Shown: piece by piece, positions 35,880 to 45,178 of the stretch
How the letters are laid out: the number at the start of each line of letters is the position of its first letter
Position numbering within the stretch: position 1 is the first letter of the stretch
DNA from: Fulvivirga ligni
GTDB taxonomy: Bacteria; Bacteroidota; Bacteroidia; Cytophagales; Cyclobacteriaceae
Assembly (NCBI RefSeq): GCF_021389935.1
Contig: NZ_CP089979.1
Location: forward strand, 477,001 to 541,000
Direction: 5' to 3'
DNA: 64,000 nucleotides
Made by a program: the position numbers and the translations under genes
Notes under the pieces: generated by a model
The model's database searches: none
What the model saw: the letters and a program-made list of their open reading frames with translations, nothing else
What the model was told of the DNA's origin: nothing

Positions 35880-36919
35880 TCTTTAGGTATTACTAGTTCT
35901 GTTACTACAATATTATCTGTTTCATTAAAAATCTTCAAGTATGCCTCTTCGCCATACAAAAGCTTAAGCCTTTTTCTGGTGTTTTTCAGGCCTAAGCCCG
36001 GCTTGTCATCCACTTGAATATCTTCTGAACCTTCGTTCAGTTGCCCGCTATTTCTGATCTGTACTTTAAGTTGAGAATCTGAAATAGTAGTTTTTAAATA
36101 TATAATACCACCTTCTTTAAGCCTAGAGATTCCATGTTTAATACCGTTCTCAACTAATGTTTGTAACATAAGTGGGGGAACCAGGAATTCATATGAATCT
36201 GGATGGATCTCAAATTTGGTGACCAGTCGCTCCTCAAAACGAATACTTTCTAAACTTAAATAATCTTTTACGGTATTTAGCTCATCTTCAAATTTAGTGA
36301 GTCTTTTTTTATCTGATATAAGGGAATTACGTAGAATATTAGAAAGTTGGGTGATAGCATTTTTAGACTTCATCGGATTTTCATCCACTAATGCCCGAAT
36401 GCTATTTAGCGCATTGAAAATGAAATGTGGGTTTAATTGAGATTTGAGATTATTAAGCTCTATCTCATTTATAGCAGCCTCATGCTGCAGAGAAAGATTA
36501 TATTTTTCGAAATAATGATAAATGAAGTATAAAACTGCCCACACGAATAGAATTAAGGCAAAAGTAATGCTGAGTGCAATCACCTTCGAGGGATCAAAGA
36601 TCATTGAAGGATTATAAATCTTGAAAAGATAACTGACTAAAATTCTAGCAGCATAAACCAGAAAGCCAAGTGCCAAAACAGAAGCTATGATTCTCGGGAT
36701 CAGTCTTGGCATATGTAGCACCAGCCAACCTCTATTTACAATGATATTTCTAAATATATGGCTGGCCAGCAAGAAGATACCACCTTCAATAAACCAAAAT
36801 ATTATTTGAAAAGCATGAACCGCTTTTCCTTCGAATACAATGAACCCAAATATCTGAACCAAGGTGTAAAACAACCATCCGCCCACCTGGAGGATCCAAT
36901 ATAATTTATGCTTATTCAA
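35876..36919 (-). CDS. LytS-type membrane histidine kinase
   Basis: Partner of the LytTR regulator. Four membrane helices (residues 8-30, 38-56, 74-96, 114-135) without a periplasmic sensor domain, then a His_kinase domain with His165 in LKSQLNPHFIFNALNSI and an ATPase with LVENGIKHG and GLGLKNTRKRLKLLYG. The signal is probably membrane-borne. The start is a TTG at 36919; there is no nearby ATG. It overlaps the regulator by 4 bases (ATGA). Confidence 0.9.
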   Translation of the reverse strand: MNKHKLYWILQVGGWLFYTLVQIFGFIVFEGKAVHAFQIIFWFIEGGIFLLASHIFRNIIVNRGWLVLHMPRLIPRIIASVLALGFLVYAARILVSYLFKIYNPSMIFDPSKVIALSITFALILFVWAVLYFIYHYFEKYNLSLQHEAAINEIELNNLKSQLNPHFIFNALNSIRALVDENPMKSKNAITQLSNILRNSLISDKKRLTKFEDELNTVKDYLSLESIRFEERLVTKFEIHPDSYEFLVPPLMLQTLVENGIKHGISRLKEGGIIYLKTTISDSQLKVQIRNSGQLNEGSEDIQVDDKPGLGLKNTRKRLKLLYGEEAYLKIFNETDNIVVTELVIPKE

Positions 36920-37011
36920 TAGATCTTAAACTCGTTCTATGTAAAGCTATTCAATATTTTAAGTTTAGACATTATTTTTTTACCAATGGGAGGATGCTGA
37001 TTCCAGTGGAA

Positions 37012-37257
37012 TTATGCCTCGGTTTGTATTAGAAACAAGAATAGAAGACCTGCACCAATTATTAAGAGCCATGAAACTACATTTAACAGCTTTTTATACT
37101 GGGGAAGAGCGTCATTTTTAATAAGCCCCATAACCACAAAAGCTAAACCCGCCGTCACGTACAAACTAAATTCCCAGTAATCTTGTCGCACTATCTGATA
37201 AATGGCAAAGCAGAGCATGGCTCCGCCTACCAAATATTGAATTATGGAATCCTTCAT
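37012..37257 (-). CDS. Small three-helix membrane protein next to NDH-2
   Basis: 81 residues with three hydrophobic helices (IIQYLVGGAMLCFAIYQIV, SLYVTAGLAFVVMGLI, VVSWLLIIGAGLLFLFLI) and short polar loops. No known motif. It overlaps the 3' end of the type II NADH dehydrogenase by 4 bases (ATGA), so the two are translationally coupled and this protein could be a membrane partner or anchor for it. That link is inference from gene order only. Confidence 0.6.
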   Translation of the reverse strand: MKDSIIQYLVGGAMLCFAIYQIVRQDYWEFSLYVTAGLAFVVMGLIKNDALPQYKKLLNVVSWLLIIGAGLLFLFLIQTEA

Positions 37258-38567
37258 TCCTCTTTTATTTTATTTCCAGGTATGAACTTACGAATAATGA
37301 GCCTGGTACCCTTATCGTAAGTAAAATAATTCCACACCCAGTTACTAAATACGATTAGTCTATTTCTAAAGCCTATGATTGATATTAAATGGATAAACAT
37401 CCAGATAAGCCAGGCCACAAAGCCTCCAAATCTTAATTTACCCATATCCACTACGGCCTTATTTCTACCGATAGTGGCCATAGAACCTTTGTCTTTATAC
37501 TTAAATTTTTTAGGTTCTTTGCCCTTCAGCATCTTGGCAATATTCGAGGCCAGATGATCTCCCTGCTGGATGGCTACTGGCGCCAACATCGGGTGTCCGT
37601 TAGGATAATCTTCATCAGCCTTCATTAAGGCGATATCTCCAATGGCATAAATATTATCAGTGCCTTCTATCTTATTGAAGCCATCAACTTTTAAACGGCC
37701 ACGCTCCACCATGTCATCTTCCAGGCCATCAGGATAGTTACCCTGAACACCTGCTGCCCATATAAGTGTGCAAGTTTTGATCTCATCACCATTATTCAAT
37801 TTGGCAGTAATGCCGTCGTAAGAAGTCACTAAGGTTTTAAGCCTAACCTCTACATCAAACTTCTTTAGATATTTAAGGGCTCTTTTAGAAGCGAATCCAG
37901 ACATGGCAGAAAGCAACTTATCTGCCCCTTCTAAAAGAATAATGTTCATTTTATCGAAATCCAATTCAGGATAATCTGCAGGGAGGATGTTCTTTTTCAA
38001 TTCACCTAAAGCACCGGCTACCTCCACACCCGTAGGTCCACCACCCACAATGGCCAGGTTCATCATGCATTCCATTTTATCTGGATCCGTGGTAATGGTA
38101 GCCGCCTCAAAATTTTGAAGAATATGGCTACGCAAGTCAAGTGCCTGTGGTATTTGCTTCAATGGAAAAGCATGCGTCATAATAGACTCATTACCAAAGT
38201 AATTGGTCTTTGAGCCAGTTGCTATCACCAAATAGTCAAAAGACATATCACCTATTTCCGTGGTGATGTATTTTTCCTGGTGATTAATAGAGTACACCTC
38301 GGCCATTCTAAAGAAAAAATCCCTAACTGGCTCCAGCTGCTTTCGTAGTGGATCAGCTATGGAATCCGGCTCTAATCCTGCCGTGGCTACCTGATATAAT
38401 AAGGGTTGAAAAGTGTGATAATTATTCCTATCGAAAAGTACTATTTGCAAGGGCTGCTTACTTAACTTTTTGATGAGCTTAACTCCGGCGAATCCTCCTC
38501 CTATAACGATGAGTCTTGGATATTTTGAAGCGGGAATCGGGATGTTTTTTTGATTGGCTTCTTTCAT
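37254..38567 (-). CDS. ndh: Type II NADH:quinone oxidoreductase (NDH-2)
   Basis: Single-subunit, non-proton-pumping NADH dehydrogenase feeding the quinone pool. The FAD-binding motif is LIVIGGGFAGVKLIKKL near the N-terminus; the NADH-binding motif is NLAIVGGGPTGVEVAGAL; and YAIGDIALM closes the FAD site. A C-terminal hydrophobic region (AWLIWMFIHLISIIGF) matches the membrane anchor. I use the ATG at 38567 (437 residues); a TTG at 38594 extends the frame. It belongs with the small membrane gene downstream. Confidence 0.9.
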   Translation of the reverse strand: MKEANQKNIPIPASKYPRLIVIGGGFAGVKLIKKLSKQPLQIVLFDRNNYHTFQPLLYQVATAGLEPDSIADPLRKQLEPVRDFFFRMAEVYSINHQEKYITTEIGDMSFDYLVIATGSKTNYFGNESIMTHAFPLKQIPQALDLRSHILQNFEAATITTDPDKMECMMNLAIVGGGPTGVEVAGALGELKKNILPADYPELDFDKMNIILLEGADKLLSAMSGFASKRALKYLKKFDVEVRLKTLVTSYDGITAKLNNGDEIKTCTLIWAAGVQGNYPDGLEDDMVERGRLKVDGFNKIEGTDNIYAIGDIALMKADEDYPNGHPMLAPVAIQQGDHLASNIAKMLKGKEPKKFKYKDKGSMATIGRNKAVVDMGKLRFGGFVAWLIWMFIHLISIIGFRNRLIVFSNWVWNYFTYDKGTRLIIRKFIPGNKIKEE

Positions 38568-38735
38568 AAAAATAAGTTGTAAAGACCTCTGCAATATTAA
38601 TCCCGGGGGAATTAAATAAAGAATTCTAAAGAGTTATTTTAATTTTTCTTTTGAGTGGAACTCTTTTAAGAAAAATATGCTTTTAGAGATAAGCAATAAT
38701 TCATAGTTGATAATTTTCAAGGTTTTGGTTGAATG

Positions 38736-38764
38736 AAAATGCCGCTGTAAAAAGCGGCATTTTT
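38736..38764 (-). terminator. Intrinsic terminator after uvrA
   Basis: A 10-base-pair stem AAAATGCCGC (38736-38745) with GCGGCATTTT (38754-38763) around an 8-base loop, about 25 bases beyond the uvrA stop. T-rich flanks on both sides mean it could also act for plus-strand transcripts. Confidence 0.8.
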
Positions 38765-38785
38765 TATTTTAAGAATTTTTAACAA

Positions 38786-41641
38786 TTACAATTCCAATTT
38801 CAGGTACTTAGCCGTGAAGCTTTCTTCATTTTCAGCCACTTTTTCCGGAGTACCAGAAGTAACTATTCTACCTCCACCGTTACCTCCCTCAGGTCCCAGA
38901 TCTACAATATGATCTGCCACCTTAATTACATCAAGGTTATGCTCAATGACCAAAACTGTATTTCCTTTTTCTACCAATCTATTGAGCACATCTAACAGGT
39001 GCTGAATATCTTGAAAGTGTAAACCTGTGGTAGGCTCATCAAGAATGTAAAATGTTTTACCAGTATCTTTTTTAGAAAGCTCGGTGGCTAACTTAACACG
39101 CTGAGCCTCTCCACCAGATAACGTGGTGGCGTGCTGTCCAAGAGAAATATACCCAAGACCAACTTCATTAAGAGTCTTGATCTTTCTTACGATCTTCGGT
39201 TGATGCTCGAAGAATTCTGTTGCCTCTTCCACAGTCATTTCCAGCACGTCAGAGATAGATTTACCTTTAAATCTTACTTCCAATGTCTCTCTATTATACC
39301 TCTTACCCTTACAGGTTTCGCATGGCACATGAACATCTGGCAAGAAATCCATCTCAATCAGCCTTAGACCAGCACCTTCACAGGTTTCACATCTACCTCC
39401 CTTAACGTTAAAGGAAAACCGACCTGGCTTATAGCCTCTAATTTTTGCTTCAGGCAGTTCTGAAAACAGCGCTCTTATGTCCGTGAAAACCCCGGTATAA
39501 GTAGCTGGATTAGAACGCGGCGTTCTTCCGATTGGCGATTGGTCTACTTCTATCACCTTATCTAAATGCTCAAGGCCAGTCACTTTTTTATATGCTAACG
39601 GCTCTCTTCTAGAATTATAGAATTTTTGATTTAAAATAGGGAAAAGGGTATCATGAATTAGGGTGGATTTTCCGCTACCAGACACCCCGGTTATTAATGT
39701 TAAAGTACCTAGAGGAACTTGAAGATCTACACCTTTCAAGTTATTTCCACTGGCCCCGGTCAATTTCAATTTTTTTCCGCTACCCTTTCTTCGCTCTTTC
39801 GGAACTTCAATTTGTCTTTGATTATTAAGGTATGCTGCGGTGGCACTCTTTTGCTTCAAAAACTCTTGCGGCGGACCTTGCGCTACCACCTGACCTCCAT
39901 GTCTACCTGCACCAGGGCCAATATCTATAACATAGTCAGAAGCCAGCATCATATCTTTATCATGCTCCACTACAATGACCGTATTTCCAAGATCTCGTAA
40001 ATCTTTCAATGCCTTGATAAGCTTAACGTTATCTCGCTGATGCAGACCAATACTCGGCTCATCCAGAATATAAAGTACGCCCACTAACTGAGTACCTATT
40101 TGGGTAGCTAGCCTAATTCGCTGCGCTTCACCACCAGAAAGTGTTCTTAGCGGCCTATTCAGGTGTAGGTAATCAAGCCCCACATCTAACAAGAAGCCAA
40201 TTCTTTTTCGGATTTCTTTTAATACTTCAGCTGCTATAACATTTTGCTTATCCGAAAGCCTTAGCTCAAGACCGTCGAACCAAGTCCATAAAGTGCGAAT
40301 GTCAAATTCGGCTAACTGCGAAATATTATGATGGTCAATCAGGAAATGTAAAGCTTCCTTTTTTAACCTGGCACCGTTACATTCAGGACAAGTAGTTGTA
40401 ACAGTGAAGTCATTAACCCACTTTTGTATTTTATCAGAACCACCTTCTTTCTGCTTTTCCAGAAATTTGATGATTCCTTCGAATTTTGTATTCCAGTCAG
40501 TGCCAGGGTATTTTACTGATTTCACAGCTACCGGCACACTATCACCATAAAGCAAGACATCTATTACCTCCTGAGGGATTTTCTCAATTGGAGTGGTGAG
40601 CGCCACCTTATGCCTTTTGAGAATGGCCTGTATCTTCTTGAAAATCCATATATCTCTATATTCTCCAAGCGGTAAAATACCTCCTCTGCTAATACTCAAT
40701 GACTTATCCGGAATTACTGATTCTTCAGTAATTTCTTCTATCTCACCAAGGCCATTACATTTGGGACAGGCTCCATAGGGAGAGTTAAAAGAAAATGTAT
40801 TTGGAGCAGGCTCATCATAAGAAAGGCCTGAAACCGGATCCATTAGATATTTAGAAAAGTGGTGAATATTATCTTCCTGATCTAGAAGCATTAATACTCC
40901 TTCACCTTGCTTTAAAGCCGTTTTTATAGACTGGCTAATCCTATATCTATCTTTTTCTGCTACCACAATTCGATCGATAACCACCTCAATATCATGGGTT
41001 TTGTATCGATCTACCTGCATTTTTGGCACTAGCTCTTGCAGTTCACCATCCACCCTTACTTTGGAGTAGCCATTTTTACGGATCTGCTGGAACAGCTCTC
41101 TATAATGACCTTTACGCCCTTTTACCACTGGAGCGAGAATGGTTAGCTTCTGACCATCAAAATTGGAGAGAATATGATCCAGAATTTGATCTTCTGACTG
41201 TCTCACCATGCGCTCGCCAGTAGAGTACGAAAATGCTTCTCCTGCTCTGGCATAAAGCAAACGCATAAAGTCATAAATCTCCGTCACCGTACCCACAGTA
41301 GACCTCGGATTTCTAGACGTAGTTTTCTGCTCTATTGAAATAACCGGGCTAAGACCATTGATCTTATCCACATCAGGTCGCTCCAGGTTTCCGATAAATG
41401 ATCTGGCGTAGGCACTGAAACTTTCCATATATCTACGCTGCCCTTCAGCATATATGGTATCAAAGGCTAATGAAGACTTACCGCTACCGCTAATACCCGT
41501 TATGGTAACTAAAGTATTTCTTGGAAAGGTAAGGTTTACATTCTTGAGATTGTGCTCTCTGGCACCTATAATCTCAATATTTTCATAGCCTGTTATATCG
41601 TATCCTTCGCTATCATTTTTTACTTCCTCTTCTGCGATCAT
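38786..41641 (-). CDS. uvrA: Excinuclease ABC subunit A
   Basis: Damage-recognition ATPase of nucleotide excision repair. Two ABC modules: Walker A in GISGSGKSSLAF (near residue 50) and GVSGSGKSTLIH (near 660); signature LSGGEAQRIRLATQIG and LSGGEAQRVKLATELS; and zinc modules CPKCNGLGE..., CPECNGARL and CETCEGAGLRLIEM...CETCKG. 951 residues is the usual size. It is a single-gene unit flanked by a terminator downstream and about 100 bases upstream without a clear consensus promoter. UvrB is not in this window. Confidence 0.98.
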   Translation of the reverse strand: MIAEEEVKNDSEGYDITGYENIEIIGAREHNLKNVNLTFPRNTLVTITGISGSGKSSLAFDTIYAEGQRRYMESFSAYARSFIGNLERPDVDKINGLSPVISIEQKTTSRNPRSTVGTVTEIYDFMRLLYARAGEAFSYSTGERMVRQSEDQILDHILSNFDGQKLTILAPVVKGRKGHYRELFQQIRKNGYSKVRVDGELQELVPKMQVDRYKTHDIEVVIDRIVVAEKDRYRISQSIKTALKQGEGVLMLLDQEDNIHHFSKYLMDPVSGLSYDEPAPNTFSFNSPYGACPKCNGLGEIEEITEESVIPDKSLSISRGGILPLGEYRDIWIFKKIQAILKRHKVALTTPIEKIPQEVIDVLLYGDSVPVAVKSVKYPGTDWNTKFEGIIKFLEKQKEGGSDKIQKWVNDFTVTTTCPECNGARLKKEALHFLIDHHNISQLAEFDIRTLWTWFDGLELRLSDKQNVIAAEVLKEIRKRIGFLLDVGLDYLHLNRPLRTLSGGEAQRIRLATQIGTQLVGVLYILDEPSIGLHQRDNVKLIKALKDLRDLGNTVIVVEHDKDMMLASDYVIDIGPGAGRHGGQVVAQGPPQEFLKQKSATAAYLNNQRQIEVPKERRKGSGKKLKLTGASGNNLKGVDLQVPLGTLTLITGVSGSGKSTLIHDTLFPILNQKFYNSRREPLAYKKVTGLEHLDKVIEVDQSPIGRTPRSNPATYTGVFTDIRALFSELPEAKIRGYKPGRFSFNVKGGRCETCEGAGLRLIEMDFLPDVHVPCETCKGKRYNRETLEVRFKGKSISDVLEMTVEEATEFFEHQPKIVRKIKTLNEVGLGYISLGQHATTLSGGEAQRVKLATELSKKDTGKTFYILDEPTTGLHFQDIQHLLDVLNRLVEKGNTVLVIEHNLDVIKVADHIVDLGPEGGNGGGRIVTSGTPEKVAENEESFTAKYLKLEL

Positions 41642-41742
41642 AGGCTATTTGGGTTTGATTTTGGAATAAACCACAAAATTGAACCTTAGAATGTTTAAAT
41701 GCAACTGCTGAAAATTTTTATAACTGTATGATATGAAATTAA

Positions 41743-42258
41743 TTACTCTGCTGTACCGGGTTCAAAGTCTAATGAAACGCTGTTCATACAGAATCTTTTA
41801 AAGGTTGGAGCTGGGCCATCATCAAAAATGTGTCCTAAATGAGAGTCGCATCTGCCGCAGAGCACTTCTATTCTGTGCATCCCAAAGGAGTTATCATCTT
41901 TATAGATCACACTATTTTCACGAACGGCCTCGTAAAAACTTGGCCACCCACAACTGCTGGCGAATTTAGCATCTGAATAAAACAGCTTATTGCCACACAC
42001 AGCACAATAGTAGGTGCCTAAAGCATCAGTATTCCAAAACTTTCCAGTAAACGCTCTCTCGGTTGCAGCTTGCCTAGCTACCGCATAAAGATCAGGTGGT
42101 AATATTTTTTTCCACTCTTCATTTGAGATATTGAGTTTTGAAGTGTCAGTTCGGGAATAATAGGGATTATTTTCATGGCTCTGGTTTTCTTGAGCCTTAG
42201 ATTCAATGATCATAGTAAAAATTATTAATATTATAAATATGCTTTTCAATGCTCTCAT
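41743..42258 (-). CDS. msrB: Secreted peptide-methionine (R)-S-oxide reductase
   Basis: Repairs oxidised methionine in exported proteins. A signal peptide (to about KAQE, residue 23) precedes the MsrB fold with two zinc CxxC pairs (CAVC and CGRC), the conserved GWPSFYEAV and DSHLGHIFDDGPAP, and the resolving/catalytic Cys in RFCMNSVSLDF. I use the ATG at 42258 (171 residues) rather than a GTG one codon earlier. It lies 45 bases after the arsM stop on the same strand with no terminator visible between, so it is probably the fifth gene of the arsenosugar operon. Confidence 0.93.
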   Translation of the reverse strand: MRALKSIFIILIIFTMIIESKAQENQSHENNPYYSRTDTSKLNISNEEWKKILPPDLYAVARQAATERAFTGKFWNTDALGTYYCAVCGNKLFYSDAKFASSCGWPSFYEAVRENSVIYKDDNSFGMHRIEVLCGRCDSHLGHIFDDGPAPTFKRFCMNSVSLDFEPGTAE

Positions 42259-42303
42259 CACTATCCTTTCTCTTCTTTAAACATACAATTGAACTGATGG
42301 GTT

Positions 42304-43275
42304 TCAGCAGCAACCGCCACCATCATAAAAATAAGTGCTTTCTGAAATGTAGATATCCTCACGTTTCAAGTCAGCAAGTGCCTTAGCTGTTTTATCACAA
42401 ACTGCCAGGGGCTGGTTAGGCATCAGCACATGGCCTTTTTTATCATCAAAATATTCTTCATCACCAAAATAGATAGCTGCCTTACCTGTAAATACACATG
42501 GACCATCTGAAGGCATAGGATCCTTAATGGCGCAGACTTCTACACTTTCAATGAAAATTCTCTGACTAGTATTGTAGTGCTTAGGATCCAGAATTCTATA
42601 AGGTCTTTTGGCTCTTATTTCTACGGTTCCAAAACCTGCATCGGTGATTAATTTAATGTATTCAGAAAGTGGCAGCGCACCGCTTAAACACAGCGCTCTT
42701 AACTCCTCATCATTTTTTAGTTCTTCAGGCATGGCCTGATCACAAATAGGATCTGAAAGCACCAGTCTACCGTTCGGCTTTAGCACTCGATACATTTCAG
42801 CTAATGCAATTTTAAGGTCTTCTGTGGTGAAAATATTAAAAAGGCAATTTTGTGCAGCAACATCAATTGAGCTATCTTCTACAGGTAGATTTAAGGCATC
42901 TCCCTCTCGAAGATCTATGAAATCTGAGCTGAACCAATCATTTTGTTGTTCCGCTTCTTTAAAATTCCTTTCACTGGCAGCCAACATTTCAGGCACCACA
43001 TCTAAACCTACAACTCCGCCTTGCTTCCGGCTAAAATATGAGAACTGCAATAATTCCATTCCTCCGCCAACACCGACATAAAGGACTGTGGGATCATTCA
43101 CCAAGTCCCGTGGATGGACTGTGCTACCACACCCATAGTTCATATCCAGCATCACTTTGGGTATAGAAAGACCTGGCAACTGCCATACGGGAGTAGTGGT
43201 ACAGCAAAGACCTACATCAGGCGATTCTGCTGCTTTCTTATATACATTTTTGGTGGTTTCTAAATATGAACTCAT
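42304..43275 (-). CDS. arsM: Arsenosugar-type arsenite methyltransferase ArsM
   Basis: SAM-dependent enzyme that methylates As(III), supplying dimethylarsenic for arsenosugar synthesis. SAM motif I is VLYVGVGGGMELLQ (residues 64-77), with GLDVVPEML at 90-98. The three arsenic-binding cysteines of ArsM appear in the expected motifs: C49 (NYGCGS), C144 (QNCLFNIF) and C196 (ALCLSGALP); C24-C25 and the C-terminal GGGCC tail (C322, C323) add further thiols. 323 residues is typical of the arsenosugar-type subfamily. The gene begins 2 bases after the PNP stop, within the operon ahpD-like, arsS, pnp, arsM, msrB. Confidence 0.9.
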   Translation of the reverse strand: MSSYLETTKNVYKKAAESPDVGLCCTTTPVWQLPGLSIPKVMLDMNYGCGSTVHPRDLVNDPTVLYVGVGGGMELLQFSYFSRKQGGVVGLDVVPEMLAASERNFKEAEQQNDWFSSDFIDLREGDALNLPVEDSSIDVAAQNCLFNIFTTEDLKIALAEMYRVLKPNGRLVLSDPICDQAMPEELKNDEELRALCLSGALPLSEYIKLITDAGFGTVEIRAKRPYRILDPKHYNTSQRIFIESVEVCAIKDPMPSDGPCVFTGKAAIYFGDEEYFDDKKGHVLMPNQPLAVCDKTAKALADLKREDIYISESTYFYDGGGCC

Positions 43276-43277
43276 CT

Positions 43278-44096
43278 CTATAGTTTCTCTATTAGTTTTA
43301 TAAATAGGGCAGTTAATTTCACCTCTGCTTTTCCAGCAATAGCTATAATCTCTTCAATACTCACCGGTTTTAAATTATCAGGGTCGCAATCATCTGTAAG
43401 CACAGACACGGCACAACATGGCAAGCTCATATGATTAGCCACTATCACCTCTGGCACAGTAGACATGCCAACCACATCGGCACCAATCTTTCGCAGGTAT
43501 TTGTACTCCGCTCTCGTTTCCAGATTTGGACCTGTTACAGCCACGTACACTCCTCTGTGCAGTCTGATGTTATGGTCATACGCCAAGTCCATTAAAGTAT
43601 TTCCCAGATGCTCATCATAGGGCTGACTCATATCTGGAAACCTTGGGCCTAGCTCATCAATATTGGGTCCTACTAAAGGATTTTCAGGTTGAAGATTGAT
43701 ATGATCTTCTATGAGCATAAGATCACCTTTTTCCCAGGCCAGATTCATATTACCTGCCGCATTGGAGACTAAGAAATGCTTCACTCCTAACATTTTCATT
43801 ACCCTCACAGGGAACGTAACTTGCTGCATGGTATAGCCCTCATAGTAATGAAAGCGTCCCTGCATAGCCACTACTTTTTTACCGGCAAGCTCTCCATAAA
43901 TGAGTCTGCCATGGTGAAACTCAACAGTAGCTTCAGGGAAATGAGGAATATCTTGGTAAGCTATCTCTGCCTTAATATCAATTTCCTCAACGAAGGTTTT
44001 TCCTAAGCCTGTGCCCAAAATTATACCTACCTCGGGCGAATCGAAACCCTGACCTTGCAAAAAGCTGGTGGTTTCTCTTATAGTTTCTAATGTCAT
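43278..44096 (-). CDS. Purine nucleoside phosphorylase with adenine-type base pocket
   Basis: Trimeric class PNP of 272 residues. GIILGTGLGK, MQGRFHYYEGY, SNAAGN and GADVVGMSTVPEVIVANH are diagnostic. Glu193 in GPNLETRAE is the purine-binding acid, but the residue equal to Asn243 of human PNP is Asp235 (VLTDDCDPD; gapless alignment from the Glu), as in methylthioadenosine phosphorylase, so a 6-aminopurine nucleoside may be preferred. It sits between arsS and arsM (13 and 2 bases), which suggests cleavage of the arsenic-bearing deoxyadenosine made by ArsS. It could instead act in general purine salvage. Confidence 0.9.
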   Translation of the reverse strand: MTLETIRETTSFLQGQGFDSPEVGIILGTGLGKTFVEEIDIKAEIAYQDIPHFPEATVEFHHGRLIYGELAGKKVVAMQGRFHYYEGYTMQQVTFPVRVMKMLGVKHFLVSNAAGNMNLAWEKGDLMLIEDHINLQPENPLVGPNIDELGPRFPDMSQPYDEHLGNTLMDLAYDHNIRLHRGVYVAVTGPNLETRAEYKYLRKIGADVVGMSTVPEVIVANHMSLPCCAVSVLTDDCDPDNLKPVSIEEIIAIAGKAEVKLTALFIKLIEKL

Positions 44097-44109
44097 TTCA
44101 AAGTATATA

Positions 44110-45165
44110 CTATGCTACGGTACCCTGGCAGCTAGATCCAGCTCCGGCGGTGCAGCCATAGCAATGTTGGTTGATTATTATATTTCTATTTTCAAGTTTG
44201 TTCAGATCGAAATCTTTAATGTGCTGGCCTGCTGCTTTCTCCACCTTTAAGTCTAGCATTTGATTAAAATCACAATCATATAAATACCCTTCATAATCCA
44301 CGGAGATAGTATTTCTGCACATTACCCCCTTCACTGCAGCAGGATTAAAAGACATCACCAGCTTTTCCATGTAATCTTCGTAATTATCCGATCTTAAAAG
44401 AAAATCTAAAAAGCGGCTTATGGGTAAGTTAGTGATTGTAAAAAGGCTATTGAAGTCTATATTATAATTTTCTTTCAGCTCTTTTTTAAAATCCCTTTCC
44501 AGCTGAGACTGATCACCTGGCAAAAAAGCTCCGCTGGGGTTGTAGACCAAATCAATAACTAGTCCTGATCCTGCCTGTCCATAACCGACCTCATTTAACA
44601 TTTGCAGGGCTTTTATCGACTTATCAAAAACGCCTTCGCCACGTTGTCTATCAGTTTTATCTGGCTGATAGAAAGGTAAAGAAGACACTACCCTAACATT
44701 ATTTTTCTTGAAGAACTCAGGTAAATCATGATATTTAGGGTTGGCTAGTATAATAGTGAGATTAGATCTAACTATGATTTCTTCAACACCGGCCTTGCAC
44801 GCCTCCTCCACAAACCACCTAAAATCTGGGTTCATTTCAGGAGCTCCACCAGTAAGATCGAGTGTATGTATATTAGTTTTCTTTATGACATCTATACATT
44901 GCTGCATAGTTTCTCTAGTCATGATTTCCTTTCTATCAGGCCCGGCATCTACATGACAATGCTTGCAGACCTGATTACACATATAGCCCACATTTACCTG
45001 AAATATTTCTATTTGACCTGGTTTTAGAGGAAACTCATTTATTGGCTCCAGCTTATTCTTAAAAGTAGGCAGAGTACCATCCTTAAAAATACCATTAGAG
45101 AGCACCTGTAATTGCTCTCTTGTATCAGAAAGTTTATGTTGTGTAGCTTGAAGTGACTTAATCAT
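44110..45165 (-). CDS. arsS: Arsenosugar biosynthesis radical SAM protein ArsS
   Basis: Radical SAM enzyme that transfers the 5'-deoxyadenosyl group of SAM to dimethylarsenite in arsenosugar synthesis. The Fe-S motif CNQVCKHC holds C63, C67 and C70, followed by VDAGPDRKE and LDLTGGAPEMN. The C-terminal Cys-rich region (DUF3641-type) ends in HCYGCTAGAGSSC with C335, C338 and C346, as in family members. Length is 351 residues. It lies 13 bases from both neighbours in the operon. The family match is good; catalysis is from published work on homologues. Confidence 0.92.
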   Translation of the reverse strand: MIKSLQATQHKLSDTREQLQVLSNGIFKDGTLPTFKNKLEPINEFPLKPGQIEIFQVNVGYMCNQVCKHCHVDAGPDRKEIMTRETMQQCIDVIKKTNIHTLDLTGGAPEMNPDFRWFVEEACKAGVEEIIVRSNLTIILANPKYHDLPEFFKKNNVRVVSSLPFYQPDKTDRQRGEGVFDKSIKALQMLNEVGYGQAGSGLVIDLVYNPSGAFLPGDQSQLERDFKKELKENYNIDFNSLFTITNLPISRFLDFLLRSDNYEDYMEKLVMSFNPAAVKGVMCRNTISVDYEGYLYDCDFNQMLDLKVEKAAGQHIKDFDLNKLENRNIIINQHCYGCTAGAGSSCQGTVA

Positions 45166-45178
45166 AAAGGATTTTTAA

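Noticed and set aside
42304-43275. Ordinary UbiE/ubiquinone-type methyltransferase
   Set aside because: The three ArsM cysteine motifs (YGCG, QNC, ALCLSGA), the C-terminal CC and the neighbouring arsS make ArsM the better call.
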